Assembly: GCF_002914585.1 (NCBI RefSeq)
Contig: NZ_PDDM01000014.1
Coordinates: forward strand, 62,001 to 126,000
DNA from: Pseudanabaena sp. BC1403
Lineage (GTDB): Bacteria > Cyanobacteriota > Cyanobacteriia > Pseudanabaenales > Pseudanabaenaceae
Length of the DNA stretch: 64,000 nucleotides
Direction of reading: 5' to 3'
Both the position numbers and the translations under genes were made by a program. The notes under the pieces are model-generated. The model did no database searches. It was not told the origin of the DNA and saw nothing but the letters and a program-made list of their open reading frames with translations. Of this stretch, positions 25,774 through 33,090 are shown one piece after another; within the stretch, counting starts at the first letter, position 1; the number at the start of each line of letters is the position of its first letter.

Positions 25774-25859
25774 GTAGGATGGGTTAGTGCAACGTAACGC
25801 ATCAATTAGTCAGCAATTGGTCAGCAATGATGGGTTATGCGATCGCTAACCCATCCTAC
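25774..25859. repeat. Dispersed GTAGGATGGGTTAG repeat, intact copy
   Basis: The ends GTAGGATGGGTTAG and CTAACCCATCCTAC are exact inverted repeats enclosing CGTAACGCATCAATTAGTCA and related sequence. This is the clearest of three copies and has a MITE-like form. Confidence 0.75.
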
Positions 25860-26036
25860 GCTTAATTCCAACAAGTAATTTTGCAAAGCATGAATGAAAA
25901 TCATTGGTCTCTACTTCGCAGTCCAGCCAAATAACCATCAAGAAGAATGGCTATTCTTCGCATTCTTATTCTTCTTGACACTGGTGATTAATGGGGAATT
26001 CGGTATTAAACCGCTTGCAGAAAAAGAATCAATGGT

Positions 26037-26077
26037 TTTAAAAGCTCAAAATGGCGTTGCCATTTTGAGCTTTTTTA
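26037..26077. repeat. Hairpin in the gap before the phycobiliprotein-like gene
   Basis: AAAAGCTCAAAATGGC pairs with GCCATTTTGAGCTTTT around GTT. It resembles the left hairpin of the ATACCAA element without the ends. The remainder of the 527-bp gap (25737-26263) shows only the GTAGGATGGG repeat and AT-rich DNA. Confidence 0.6.
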
Positions 26078-26263
26078 TGACAAACTACTTTAGAACTGCA
26101 ATGTATGTCGAAATATATTATTAAGTTAACTTTAATTTCATTCTTGGAATTTAAGTAAATGTAGTTCTATAATATCAAAGAATTATTGGGGGCGATAAAT
26201 TTTTTTTGAATGTAAAATTTGGTGAATCAATCAAATATATTGTGAGTACTAATAGCAAAGATT

Positions 26264-26737
26264 ATGTTAGCAATTAACTGCGTTTTAGATCAGAAAGTCG
26301 AAGGTATTGATCGGGCATATCTCACGGATGAAGATCTATTAAATGTAGAAAAGTTTGTTAGTGGTTTTCCATTGCGCGTGAAAACTTATAATTTATTGCG
26401 AGATCAATCAGATGAACTGGTCGTGAGATCAATAAGTCTTCTAGCTCAGCAATATCCAGAACTTGTTCAAAAAAGTTCGCGTGTTTGCAAATACGATATG
26501 TCTATTAATCTTCGATATTTAGCACTTTCAATATTGCGAGATGACGAAACTTTTTTTCGCGAAAGCTTAACTGAATGGCACGCTAACATTATCCATTCCT
26601 ATGGCATTTCCAAAGAGGTTACTGTAGCCTATTGTTTGTTGCGTGATCTAACAAAAAAGATTGCTCCTCCAGAGTGTTTTAGTTTAATCAACCCATATTT
26701 TGAAGTTACTATATCTGCATTTCAGAAGAGTTCGTAG
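26264..26737 (+). CDS. Phycobiliprotein-family protein
   Basis: The 157-aa protein resembles the phycobilisome protein family in length and helical pattern. The region around residues 75-95 (SSRVCKYDMSINLRYLALSIL) aligns by eye with the chromophore segment of allophycocyanin-type subunits (C-x-x-D-x-x-x-x-L-R), keeping a Cys in the position of the bilin-binding residue. It is shorter and more divergent than core subunits and stands alone, so it may be an ApcD-like or other accessory homologue rather than an antenna building block. Bilin attachment is only inferred. Confidence 0.72.
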   Translation: MLAINCVLDQKVEGIDRAYLTDEDLLNVEKFVSGFPLRVKTYNLLRDQSDELVVRSISLLAQQYPELVQKSSRVCKYDMSINLRYLALSILRDDETFFRESLTEWHANIIHSYGISKEVTVAYCLLRDLTKKIAPPECFSLINPYFEVTISAFQKSS

Positions 26738-26900
26738 AACGATTGGGAAATGATTTTTGCACAAATTCTCATAATGGGAATGCTATTGCGAGAATTTAAA
26801 ACCCTTACTGGATTTGGCTTTTAATTGTAGAAAGTGAAGTTACATTATCGAGAACTGGTATTACAAAGATTCGTAGCGAGACCTTATTATGCCAAGGTAT

Positions 26901-27638
26901 TTATGGTAATTTACTAGCGAGAATTTTATTGGCAAGGCGGCTAACTTGAATGGTTACAGCAAAAGTTGCAACTAAGCCAACAATTTTAATAGTCCATTGA
27001 GCAATTTGAGTTTGTGGATTGCCAACTATGCTGATAGGCTGCATTCCCAGCAAAGCAACATCTCCAATGAGAGAACCCAGATAAACATACATAATTGTGG
27101 CAGGAATCATGCCAATTGAGCCTAGAATGTAGTCCTTCAAAGCCACACGGGTAACTCCAAAAACATAATTCAGCATGTTGAACGGAAAAATTGGTGATAG
27201 TCTTGTCAACAGAACAATTTTGAATCCATCGATCGCAACAGCCGCATCAATCGCTCGAAAAGTCATGTTGTTGCGAATCTTTTCACTTACCCAGCCTCGC
27301 GCAAAATATCTACCGATTAAAAAAGCAAAAATCGCGCCCAAAGTTGCGGCAACAAATACATAGATTGATCCCCATACCACGCCATATATAGCTCCACCGC
27401 CCAATGTTAATAACGATGCTGGAATAAATAAAATTGTTGCTAGATTGAAAATAACAATAAAAGCGATCGCGCCCATTGCCCCAAGCATCTTGACCCAAAG
27501 TAAGGTACTTTGAAGCAGATTAATGAATCTATCGTTGATGCTCAGTTTTTGAGAAACTGCTATCAATATAAGTACGGAAGCTATAAGAAATATAACTTTT
27601 AGCCAAAATTTCGGCGTATTAAATCGCGATCGCTTCAT
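26901..27638 (-). CDS. TVP38/TMEM64 (DedA-like) membrane protein
   Basis: The 245-aa integral membrane protein has an N-terminal helix (FWLKVIFLIASVLILIAVS) and further helices around AIAFIVIFNLATILFIPASLL and a C-terminal one. The family signature is visible in GGGAIYGVVWGSIYVFVAATLGAIFAFLIGRYFARGW, followed by LLTRLSPIFPFNMLNYVFGVT. Family members sit in the cytoplasmic or thylakoid membrane and are linked to lipid scrambling or transport, but no specific role can be read here. Confidence 0.9.
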   Translation of the reverse strand: MKRSRFNTPKFWLKVIFLIASVLILIAVSQKLSINDRFINLLQSTLLWVKMLGAMGAIAFIVIFNLATILFIPASLLTLGGGAIYGVVWGSIYVFVAATLGAIFAFLIGRYFARGWVSEKIRNNMTFRAIDAAVAIDGFKIVLLTRLSPIFPFNMLNYVFGVTRVALKDYILGSIGMIPATIMYVYLGSLIGDVALLGMQPISIVGNPQTQIAQWTIKIVGLVATFAVTIQVSRLANKILASKLP

Positions 27639-27704
27639 AAATACTTCTGGTAGCTTTCCGAGTCAAAATATTGGGCCTCAATACAAATTTTACTTTTTTG
27701 TTTT

Positions 27705-28031
27705 ATGAAATTGCTATTTGTTTGCGGTAAAAACAGATTACGCAGCCCCACAGCAGAAACAATATTTATGAGTTATGAGGGCTTAGAGGTGGATTCAGCA
27801 GGAATAGATCGAGAAGCCGAAACACCTTTAAGTAGCGAAGCAATTATCTGGGCTGATTTAATCTTTGTGATGGAAAAATCTCATCGTAGGAAACTTTCTA
27901 CAAACTTTCAGGCTTGGATTAAACATAAACGAGTGATTTGCCTAGATATTCCCGATAAATACGATTATATGGAACCAGCCTTAGTAGAGTTACTGAAAAA
28001 GAAAGTATTGCCATTGCTTGGGACTTTTTAG
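27705..28031 (+). CDS. Low-molecular-weight protein tyrosine phosphatase-like protein
   Basis: The 108-aa protein begins MKLLFVCGKNRLRSPTAE, where C7-x5-R13-S form the phosphate-binding loop of the phosphatase family. A conserved Asp-containing segment (CLDIPDKYDYMEPALV) near the C terminus fits the general acid. It belongs to a shorter subgroup of predicted phosphatases found in cyanobacteria and proteobacteria, shorter than the classical ~150-aa enzymes. It is a single gene diverging from the TVP38 gene. Substrate unknown. Confidence 0.85.
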   Translation: MKLLFVCGKNRLRSPTAETIFMSYEGLEVDSAGIDREAETPLSSEAIIWADLIFVMEKSHRRKLSTNFQAWIKHKRVICLDIPDKYDYMEPALVELLKKKVLPLLGTF

Positions 28032-28045
28032 GTAGATTTATCGCT

Positions 28046-28090
28046 CCAAAAGATGAAAGGCGGCGCGAAGCGCCGCCTTTCATCTTTTGG
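28046..28090. terminator. Perfect hairpin after the phosphatase gene
   Basis: CCAAAAGATGAAAGGCGGCG is mirrored by CGCCGCCTTTCATCTTTTGG around CGAAG. It lies 15 bp after the stop codon. The outer stem CCAAAAGATGA matches the hairpin at 16510-16560. Confidence 0.75.
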
Positions 28091-28132
28091 GCTTTGGTTT
28101 TAATCCCTCAAAGTTTAGTCGCGCTGCTAGTT

Positions 28133-28236
28133 ATACCAATTCACAAAAGTGTGGCAACACTTTCGTGAATTAAAAACCAAACCCAGTAAGGGTTTTAAAA
28201 ACACAAAATGGCTACGCCTTTTTGTGTTTTGGTATT
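28133..28236. repeat. Dispersed ATACCAA palindromic repeat, inverted full-length copy
   Basis: This copy runs in the opposite direction (TATACCAATTCACAAAAGTG first, TTTTTGTGTTTTGGTATT last). The 316-bp gap from 28032 to 28347 holds this element and the hairpin at 28046, and otherwise only the likely promoter region of the methyltransferase gene. Confidence 0.8.
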
Positions 28237-28347
28237 AGTGTGGATTCGCGTACATTTATGCTGTAATGACAGGTGAAGCTTGCGCTCTGCGTAACAAGCA
28301 TCTGTTATTAAACTTTTTAGGCGCAAAGCGCTATATTGCAATCAAAC

Positions 28348-29103
28348 ATGGTGATTTCATCTCCTACGCCGACTTTCTTGGAAGGATATTGGCAAGACGG
28401 CTTTAGATTAGAGCAACACTTGCAAGAGTTCTTAAAACTAGATGCAGAAACGATTACCGAGAAACTGCAAAATTGTCGTTACGATTTAGAAAATTTAGGA
28501 AATACCGACTTTGACTGGGAAGAGGCAACAGCTTTTTACAAGGATAAAGTTGGTGAGATGTATTTGTTTAAACTTGGTACTTGGCATCTTGAGAGTAAGG
28601 ACTACATTGGCGGTACGATCAAGCTAATTGCGGATCAAGCTAAGGGGCGGGTGCTTGATTTTGGTGGTGGCATTGGTACTCATGCGATCGCTGCTGCCAT
28701 GTGTCCAAATGTCGATTCGGTGATCTATTGCGATATTAATCCGATTAATCGCGGCTTTGTAGAGCATCGAGTAGCGCAGTTAGGACTAAGCAATAAAATA
28801 TCTTTTCGTTCCGAAATTCCATTAGAAGAAGCTTTGGAAGGATATTTTGATACGGTCTTATGTTTTGACGTATTGGAGCATTTACCCGATCCTAGTGGTC
28901 AGTTGATGCAGTTTCACAAGATGCTTTCACCTCAAGGAAAAATTATTGTTAATTGGTATTTCTTTAAGGGATTTGAAAATGAGCATCCAATCCATTTAGA
29001 TGATCCTGAAACAGTAGATACTTTTTTCCGCACCTTACAAGCTAATTTTCTTGAGGTGTTTCAGCCTCATTTAATTACTGCCAGATGCTATCGCAAGTTG
29101 TAA
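28348..29103 (+). CDS. Class I SAM-dependent methyltransferase
   Basis: The 251-aa protein starts at ATG 28348 (MVISSPTPTF); an upstream TTG in frame is less likely. The SAM-binding motif I is VLDFGGGIGTHAIAAA near residue 105, followed by an acidic end of strand 2 (VIYCDINPINRGF) and motif IV/post-IV DTVLCFDVLEHLPDP. The N-terminal 90 residues are helical and probably form the substrate cap. The acceptor is unknown. Confidence 0.85.
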   Translation: MVISSPTPTFLEGYWQDGFRLEQHLQEFLKLDAETITEKLQNCRYDLENLGNTDFDWEEATAFYKDKVGEMYLFKLGTWHLESKDYIGGTIKLIADQAKGRVLDFGGGIGTHAIAAAMCPNVDSVIYCDINPINRGFVEHRVAQLGLSNKISFRSEIPLEEALEGYFDTVLCFDVLEHLPDPSGQLMQFHKMLSPQGKIIVNWYFFKGFENEHPIHLDDPETVDTFFRTLQANFLEVFQPHLITARCYRKL

Positions 29104-29119
29104 TTTTGTAGCTAAACCC

Positions 29120-29172
29120 AAAAGCCAGAAATTAAAAGGATCTCTAAGCTTTCCCATTAATTTCTGGCTTTT
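29120..29172. terminator. Inverted repeat after the methyltransferase gene
   Basis: AAAAGCCAGAAATTA (29120) and TAATTTCTGGCTTTT (29158) are exactly complementary with a 23-nt loop. The T-rich 3' side fits a terminator that separates this gene from the toxin-antitoxin promoter. Confidence 0.65.
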
Positions 29173-29181
29173 ATTTTAGTC

Positions 29182-29213
29182 TTGACAATATACTCTCAAA
29201 ATGAGAGTACATT
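29182..29213 (+). promoter_or_regulatory. Promoter region with palindromic operator for the HigBA-type pair
   Basis: A -35-like TTGACA (29182-29187) is followed directly by the palindrome TACTCTCAAAATGAGAGTA (29191-29209), with TACATT as a possible -10 at 29208. A palindrome of this type inside a toxin-antitoxin promoter is the expected autorepression site for the antitoxin. The promoter boxes are weak and the spacing is long; the operator is the firmer part. Confidence 0.5.
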
Positions 29214-29226
29214 GTAGGTAAGTCAA

Positions 29227-29322
29227 GACACTAACTAAGACATTAACTAAGACATTAACTAAGACATTAACTAAGACATTAACTAAGACATTAACTAAGA
29301 CATTAACTAAGACACTAACTAA
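29227..29322. repeat. Eight tandem 12-bp repeats (GACATTAACTAA)
   Basis: Six identical GACATTAACTAA units are flanked on each side by one GACACTAACTAA variant, making exactly 96 bp, followed by a partial GACA. The array separates the predicted promoter/operator from the toxin start (54 bp further on). Copy number probably varies by slippage. Confidence 0.95.
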
Positions 29323-29375
29323 GACAGCAAAATTATGACTACCAAAAATAAATTTCAAGCTCAAAGGTATAGGAT

Positions 29376-29675
29376 ATGCGGATTTATTCTAAGAAAACAC
29401 TTGATGAATTTGGGAAAATTCATGCCGACGTAGCTACTGCTTTAAATAGTTGGCATCAAGTCGCAAAATCTGCATCATGGCAAAATATTCAAGATGTCAA
29501 GAAATCTTATTCATCTGCTGATGTGGCGGGACGATTTACTGTTTTCAATATCAAAGGTAATAAATATCGCCTGATCGTCAACATTGACTATGAGAGACAA
29601 ATTATCAATATCAAATATGTTCTAACTCACGCTGAGTATGACTCAGGTAGGTGGAAAAATGACCCTTACTATTAA
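29376..29675 (+). CDS. higB: HigB-like mRNA interferase toxin
   Basis: The 99-aa protein matches the HigB toxin family (RelE-like fold): MRIYSKKTLDEFGKIHADV at the start, a central basic strand with GRFTVFNIKGNKYRLIVNIDY, and the C-terminal IINIKYVLTHAEYDSG with the typical H-x-E/D-Y-D ending. Such toxins cut mRNA on the ribosome. The following gene encodes the paired antitoxin and overlaps the toxin by 17 bp, the toxin-first order characteristic of HigBA. Confidence 0.92.
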   Translation: MRIYSKKTLDEFGKIHADVATALNSWHQVAKSASWQNIQDVKKSYSSADVAGRFTVFNIKGNKYRLIVNIDYERQIINIKYVLTHAEYDSGRWKNDPYY

Positions 29676-30057
29676 TCGAAAAGTTTATGGTGATTTGCTA
29701 GCCGAGATTCAGCCTCATGTGATTACCAATGATGCTGAAAATGAAATTGCATTGCAAAACATGGAAAGATTGCTAGCACTTCCTCATCCAACTGCTGAAG
29801 AAGAGAGGATTTTGCAATTGCTGCTGACATTGATTGAAAAATATGAAGATCAGCATTATCCAATGAATGATGCTTCACCTCTTGATGTTCTCTTACATTT
29901 AATGGAAGCCAATGATTTAAAACAAGCCGATCTAGTGAATGTGATTGGCTCAAGTGGCGTTGTCTCAGAAGTGGTAAACGGCAAGCGTCAAATCAGCAAA
30001 AATCAAGCTCAAGCGCTTGGCAAATTCTTTCACGTTGATCCTAAATTGTTCTTATAA
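29659..30057 (+). CDS. higA: HigA-like antitoxin with C-terminal helix-turn-helix
   Basis: Starting at ATG 29659 (MTLTINRKVYGDLL) the protein has 132 residues. The C-terminal part is a Cro/C1-type helix-turn-helix (LLHLMEANDLKQADLVNVIG, then VVSEVVNGKRQISKNQAQALGKFF). The N-terminal part resembles the HigA toxin-binding region with an acidic helix (AEEERILQLLLTLIEKYED). It should neutralise the toxin and repress the operon at the palindrome near 29191. An ATG seven codons upstream exists but would deepen the overlap. Confidence 0.92.
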   Translation: MTLTINRKVYGDLLAEIQPHVITNDAENEIALQNMERLLALPHPTAEEERILQLLLTLIEKYEDQHYPMNDASPLDVLLHLMEANDLKQADLVNVIGSSGVVSEVVNGKRQISKNQAQALGKFFHVDPKLFL

Positions 30058-30087
30058 GAAAAGGATTGCTTTGCAATCCTTTTCTTA
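30055..30087. terminator. Bidirectional hairpin terminator
   Basis: TAAGAAAAGGATTGC pairs with GCAATCCTTTTCTTA around TTT. It lies between the convergent antitoxin and CRR7-like genes and overlaps both ends. Confidence 0.8.
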
Positions 30088-30339
30088 TTTATCTAGGCGG
30101 ACGACGTACCATTGCCATGTACCGCGATCGCCACAATCTAGATCGCAAGCAGTTTTAATTAGACGCTGGACTTGTTCACTAATTGCAAGGTTTTGTAAAT
30201 CGTAGGGTAGCGCATCTTGGATATCGATCAGCAGATCATGCAAAATTTGTTCTAATTCTGGCTGAGTGACAAACTGTTCTTGCATATCTGGAGGCAGCAC
30301 CACATAAGTGTCTTCGTAGTACATCATGCTGCTTGGCAT
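30085..30339 (-). CDS. CRR7-like protein (chlororespiratory reduction 7 family)
   Basis: The 84-aa protein has the pattern of the small CRR7 family of cyanobacteria and chloroplasts: EDTYVVLPPDMQEQFVTQPELEQIL at the N terminus, LPYDLQNL in the middle and a C-terminal CDLDCGDRGTWQWYVVRLDK. In plants CRR7 is needed for assembly of the chloroplast NDH complex; the cyanobacterial role is less clear. The assignment is by remembered motif pattern, so it is moderately sure. Confidence 0.6.
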   Translation of the reverse strand: MPSSMMYYEDTYVVLPPDMQEQFVTQPELEQILHDLLIDIQDALPYDLQNLAISEQVQRLIKTACDLDCGDRGTWQWYVVRLDK

Positions 30340-30425
30340 ATGGTTTCTCAGCTAATATAATTTTTTGTTTAATTTAAGGATAAAAGCATTGTATTGCAAT
30401 GCCTTCACTCGGTTAAAATCTTAGC

Positions 30426-31103
30426 ATGACGAATGAATTGCCTTTAGAACAAACTGTAGAGCCAATTGAGCCAGTGCTTGAAGAGTCTATCGAGCCTAAA
30501 GAGCCAGTTGATCATGTTGAGCCAGTGCTTGAGGAATCAGTTGAGCTTGAAGAGCCAGATGAGTATATTGAGCTATTAGAACCATTGTCTTTATCAATGG
30601 ATGGTTATGAGCAGCCAGAATTACCGATCGCCAATTCTCTCAAGCAAAAAGTAGAAGCAGTGTTGTATCTAAAGGGGCAACCGATGAATTTGGCTGCGAT
30701 CGCTGAGGCTCTGGGTTGCGAGATCGAGGATGCAGAAATGGGACTGATTGACTTAATTACTGAATATGCCCATCGAGACAGTGCTTTAGAAATCATGGAG
30801 ACTGATGTGGGCTTTTCGCTCAGACTGCGATCGGAGTTTGAGGATTTAGTACATAAACTTATCCCTGTCGATTTGGGGCGTGGTGTTTTACGGACTTTGG
30901 CTGCGATCGCCCTCAAAAAAAATATTGTGCAATCAGAGTTGATTGAACTACGCGGTGCTGGGGCTTATCAGCATGTGCAGGAATTGGTCGAGCAAGGATT
31001 TGTAAAAAAGAAGCGCCAAGCAGAAGGGCGATCGTCAGTTTTACAAGTAACTACCAAATTTCATCAATACTTTGAAATCGATGATTTGACTAAGTTGATT
31101 TAG
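30426..31103 (+). CDS. scpB: Segregation and condensation protein B
   Basis: The 225-aa protein is ScpB, a winged-helix partner of SMC-ScpA in chromosome condensation. The ScpB core starts near residue 67 (LKQKVEAVLYLKGQPMNLAAIAEALG), with RTLAAIALKKNIVQSELIELRGAGAYQHVQELVEQGFVKK in the second winged helix. It carries an N-terminal acidic extension of about 60 residues with two repeats of EPVLEES and related EEP/KEP units, probably disordered. No other scp or smc gene lies nearby. Confidence 0.92.
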   Translation: MTNELPLEQTVEPIEPVLEESIEPKEPVDHVEPVLEESVELEEPDEYIELLEPLSLSMDGYEQPELPIANSLKQKVEAVLYLKGQPMNLAAIAEALGCEIEDAEMGLIDLITEYAHRDSALEIMETDVGFSLRLRSEFEDLVHKLIPVDLGRGVLRTLAAIALKKNIVQSELIELRGAGAYQHVQELVEQGFVKKKRQAEGRSSVLQVTTKFHQYFEIDDLTKLI

Positions 31104-31123
31104 GCTCATGTGATATTCATATC

Positions 31124-31166
31124 CTCATTAATAAAGGCGGAGCGAAGCTCCGCCTTTATTAATGAG
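31124..31166. terminator. Perfect hairpin after scpB
   Basis: CTCATTAATAAAGGCGGAG pairs with CTCCGCCTTTATTAATGAG around CGAAG. It follows the scpB stop by 20 bp and lies between scpB and the convergent nif arm. Confidence 0.75.
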
Positions 31167-31280
31167 GGTTTTATGTCCTAAGCAAAGCTTACATTGCTAT
31201 AAAAAAGGTGATGTTTATAAGCAAAATATTTTCGACTGTTTTGCAAATACCAGAAGCATTGTAACAACGCCTAGCGATCG

Positions 31281-31484
31281 CTAAGCAATTCTTCTTGCTT
31301 CAACGGTCTTTGGTAAACTTAGCGGTTCCTCTAGGTTTCCAAAGGCAAGCTCCCACCCGTTTGCTAGCGTCATCACCTTGCCATCAGTGGTTTCTTCTTC
31401 TTTGACAACTTCCTCTTCTAAATCTTTTTTAGCAACATAGACCACTAGATGACCGATGTTATTCCGACGTAGCATGACTTTCAT
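31281..31484 (-). CDS. nifT: Nitrogen fixation protein NifT
   Basis: The 67-aa protein starts at ATG 31484 (MKVMLRRNNIGHLVVYVAKKD), the standard NifT/FixU beginning; the longer frame from 31538 has no family match in its first 18 residues. The C-terminal half TLANGWELAFGNLEEP is also typical. NifT is a small protein of unclear role in nitrogenase maturation. It is the last gene of the minus-strand nif arm, after nifZ. Confidence 0.93.
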   Translation of the reverse strand: MKVMLRRNNIGHLVVYVAKKDLEEEVVKEEETTDGKVMTLANGWELAFGNLEEPLSLPKTVEARRIA

Positions 31485-31537
31485 GGAATTTTCCTTGATG
31501 ATTTTAGATGTAAATGGGCACAAAGCACCCACTCGCA

Positions 31538-31795
31538 TTATTCGACGATTTCTAATTCTTTTTGACGACAGCCGATGATATGTCCTGTATAGAGAAAGTG
31601 GACAGAATAGATATAGGAACTTTGGAGGAAAGTCCCAATATTCACCACATAGCCAACTTCTCCTTTCTTAGCAAGAGTTTCACCAATCTCCTTTCCAGGA
31701 AAAGTACCATCATTGCGAATTAATTTCTTGATTCTGACCTTTTCGCCAATCTCAAAGGTTGGAGGACTATCAAGTTCCACATCGTTATACAGCAT
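31538..31795 (-). CDS. nifZ: Nitrogen fixation protein NifZ
   Basis: The 85-aa protein begins at ATG 31795 (MLYNDVELDSPPTFEIGEKVR), overlapping the 3' end of nifV by 11 bp; the longer frame from 31882 lies inside nifV and is not used. The NifZ core appears in FEIGEKVRIKKLIRNDGTFP and GEVGYVVNIGTFLQSSYIY. NifZ acts in maturation of the second P-cluster of the MoFe protein. The overlap implies translational coupling to nifV. Confidence 0.93.
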   Translation of the reverse strand: MLYNDVELDSPPTFEIGEKVRIKKLIRNDGTFPGKEIGETLAKKGEVGYVVNIGTFLQSSYIYSVHFLYTGHIIGCRQKELEIVE

Positions 31796-32915
31796 GGGCA
31801 AATCTCTCTGATTGAACGAGGTTAAGCAATTCCTTAGAAGTGAGACTGCGCTTGACTTGGATCGATCGCTGACGCACTGCATCTAAGACTGATTGCGCTT
31901 TCTCTTTGGAAATATCAACACCCTGCTGCTGGAGTAAACTTGCTACGAGATGACGACCTGAATGTTTACCAGCAACAAGATGACGCTTAGCGCCCACTTC
32001 ATCGGGATTAAACGGCTCATAGCTGCTAGGATTTTTGAGAACTCCTGCGGCGTGAATACCCGATTCATGGCTAAAGGCGTTGCTACCGACGATCGCTTTC
32101 CAAGGTGGTACAGGATTTTGCGAAGCGGTCGCAACTAATTGCGAGAGTTCCCAGAAACAACGGGTTTCAATACCTAAATCAATACCATGAATTTGTTTGA
32201 GCGCCATCACCACTTCTTCTAGAGCCGCATTGCCTGCCCTCTCGCCTAAACCGTTCACAGTGGTATTTAGCGATCGCGCTCCTGCTTGCATACCAGCGAG
32301 AGCATTAGCAGTAGCCATGCCTAGATCGTTATGGGTGTGCATCTCGACGGGAATTGAGAGGGCATTGACCAGTAATTTAATCTTGCGATAGGTATTAAAT
32401 GGATCGAGAATGCCAACGGTATCGCAAAAACGGAAACGAGAAGCACCCCATTGTTCTGCTGAAGCTGCTACTTCTAATAGAAAACGATCGTCAGCTCTAG
32501 AGGCATCAGCACCACCGACGGACACATATAAACCATTATCAAGGGCATAGGTAATACTTTCTTGCAGACGTGTTAGTACAGTTTCCCGCTTGCCGTCAGC
32601 CATTAGCCCAATCTGTACATCAGAGACAGGTACAGAAATATGGACGCGCTTTAGCCCACAGGCGATAGAGGCTTTGACATCAGAAATTGCCGCACGATTC
32701 CAGCCGAGTAATTTTGCTTTGAGTCCTAAGTTATTAATGGCGGCGATCGCTTCGGTTTCAGCCCCACCCATTGCAGGGATTCCAATTTCTAATTCTTGTA
32801 CGCCAATGCGATCGAGGAATTTGGCGATTTCGATTTTCTCTTCAATGCTAAACGCTACACCAGCAGCCTGTTCGCCATCTCTCAGGGTTGTATCGTTAAT
32901 TTGAATGTCAAGCAT
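31785..32915 (-). CDS. nifV: Homocitrate synthase
   Basis: The 376-aa protein condenses acetyl-CoA with 2-oxoglutarate to give homocitrate, the organic ligand of FeMo-cofactor. It has the HMG-CoA lyase-like TIM barrel start INDTTLRDGEQAAGVAFS, the HTHNDLGMATANALAG metal-binding motif and GLGERAGNAALEEV, and the C-terminal IHAAGVLKNPSSYEPFNPDEVG and GKHSGRH segments. It follows nifK in the same direction after a GATCCCCC repeat, and overlaps nifZ. Confidence 0.95.
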   Translation of the reverse strand: MLDIQINDTTLRDGEQAAGVAFSIEEKIEIAKFLDRIGVQELEIGIPAMGGAETEAIAAINNLGLKAKLLGWNRAAISDVKASIACGLKRVHISVPVSDVQIGLMADGKRETVLTRLQESITYALDNGLYVSVGGADASRADDRFLLEVAASAEQWGASRFRFCDTVGILDPFNTYRKIKLLVNALSIPVEMHTHNDLGMATANALAGMQAGARSLNTTVNGLGERAGNAALEEVVMALKQIHGIDLGIETRCFWELSQLVATASQNPVPPWKAIVGSNAFSHESGIHAAGVLKNPSSYEPFNPDEVGAKRHLVAGKHSGRHLVASLLQQQGVDISKEKAQSVLDAVRQRSIQVKRSLTSKELLNLVQSERFAHAV

Positions 32916-33000
32916 GATCGTCCTCCTCTTTCTGTACTTTCTGCTGTGATTGCGTTCGTCAGATAAGCAATATGAATGAATCTGTCTACGGTTTGAGGTG

Positions 33001-33085
33001 AGATCCCCCCCAGCCCCCCTTATGAAAGGGGGGAGAATTTAATTAATTCTTTTCCCCCCTTGTAAAGGGGGGTTAGGGGGGATCT
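33001..33085. repeat. GATCCCCC palindromic repeat between nifK and nifV
   Basis: AGATCCCCCCCAGCCCCCCT opens the element and GGGGTTAGGGGGGATCT closes it, with two inner hairpins around an AATTTAATTAATTC centre. It is one of six well-matched copies of the same element in the window. Confidence 0.9.
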
Positions 33086-33090
33086 TAAAT

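Noticed and set aside
25894-26124. 76-aa plus-strand frame before the phycobiliprotein-like gene
   Set aside because: It runs through the hairpin at 26037-26077, and its composition looks like translated AT-rich intergenic DNA.
29227-29322. Tandem 12-bp array as a CRISPR
   Set aside because: Units are directly contiguous with no spacers; it is a simple tandem repeat.
29176-29364. 62-aa minus-strand frame with repeating NVLV units
   Set aside because: It is only the 12-bp array translated on the opposite strand.
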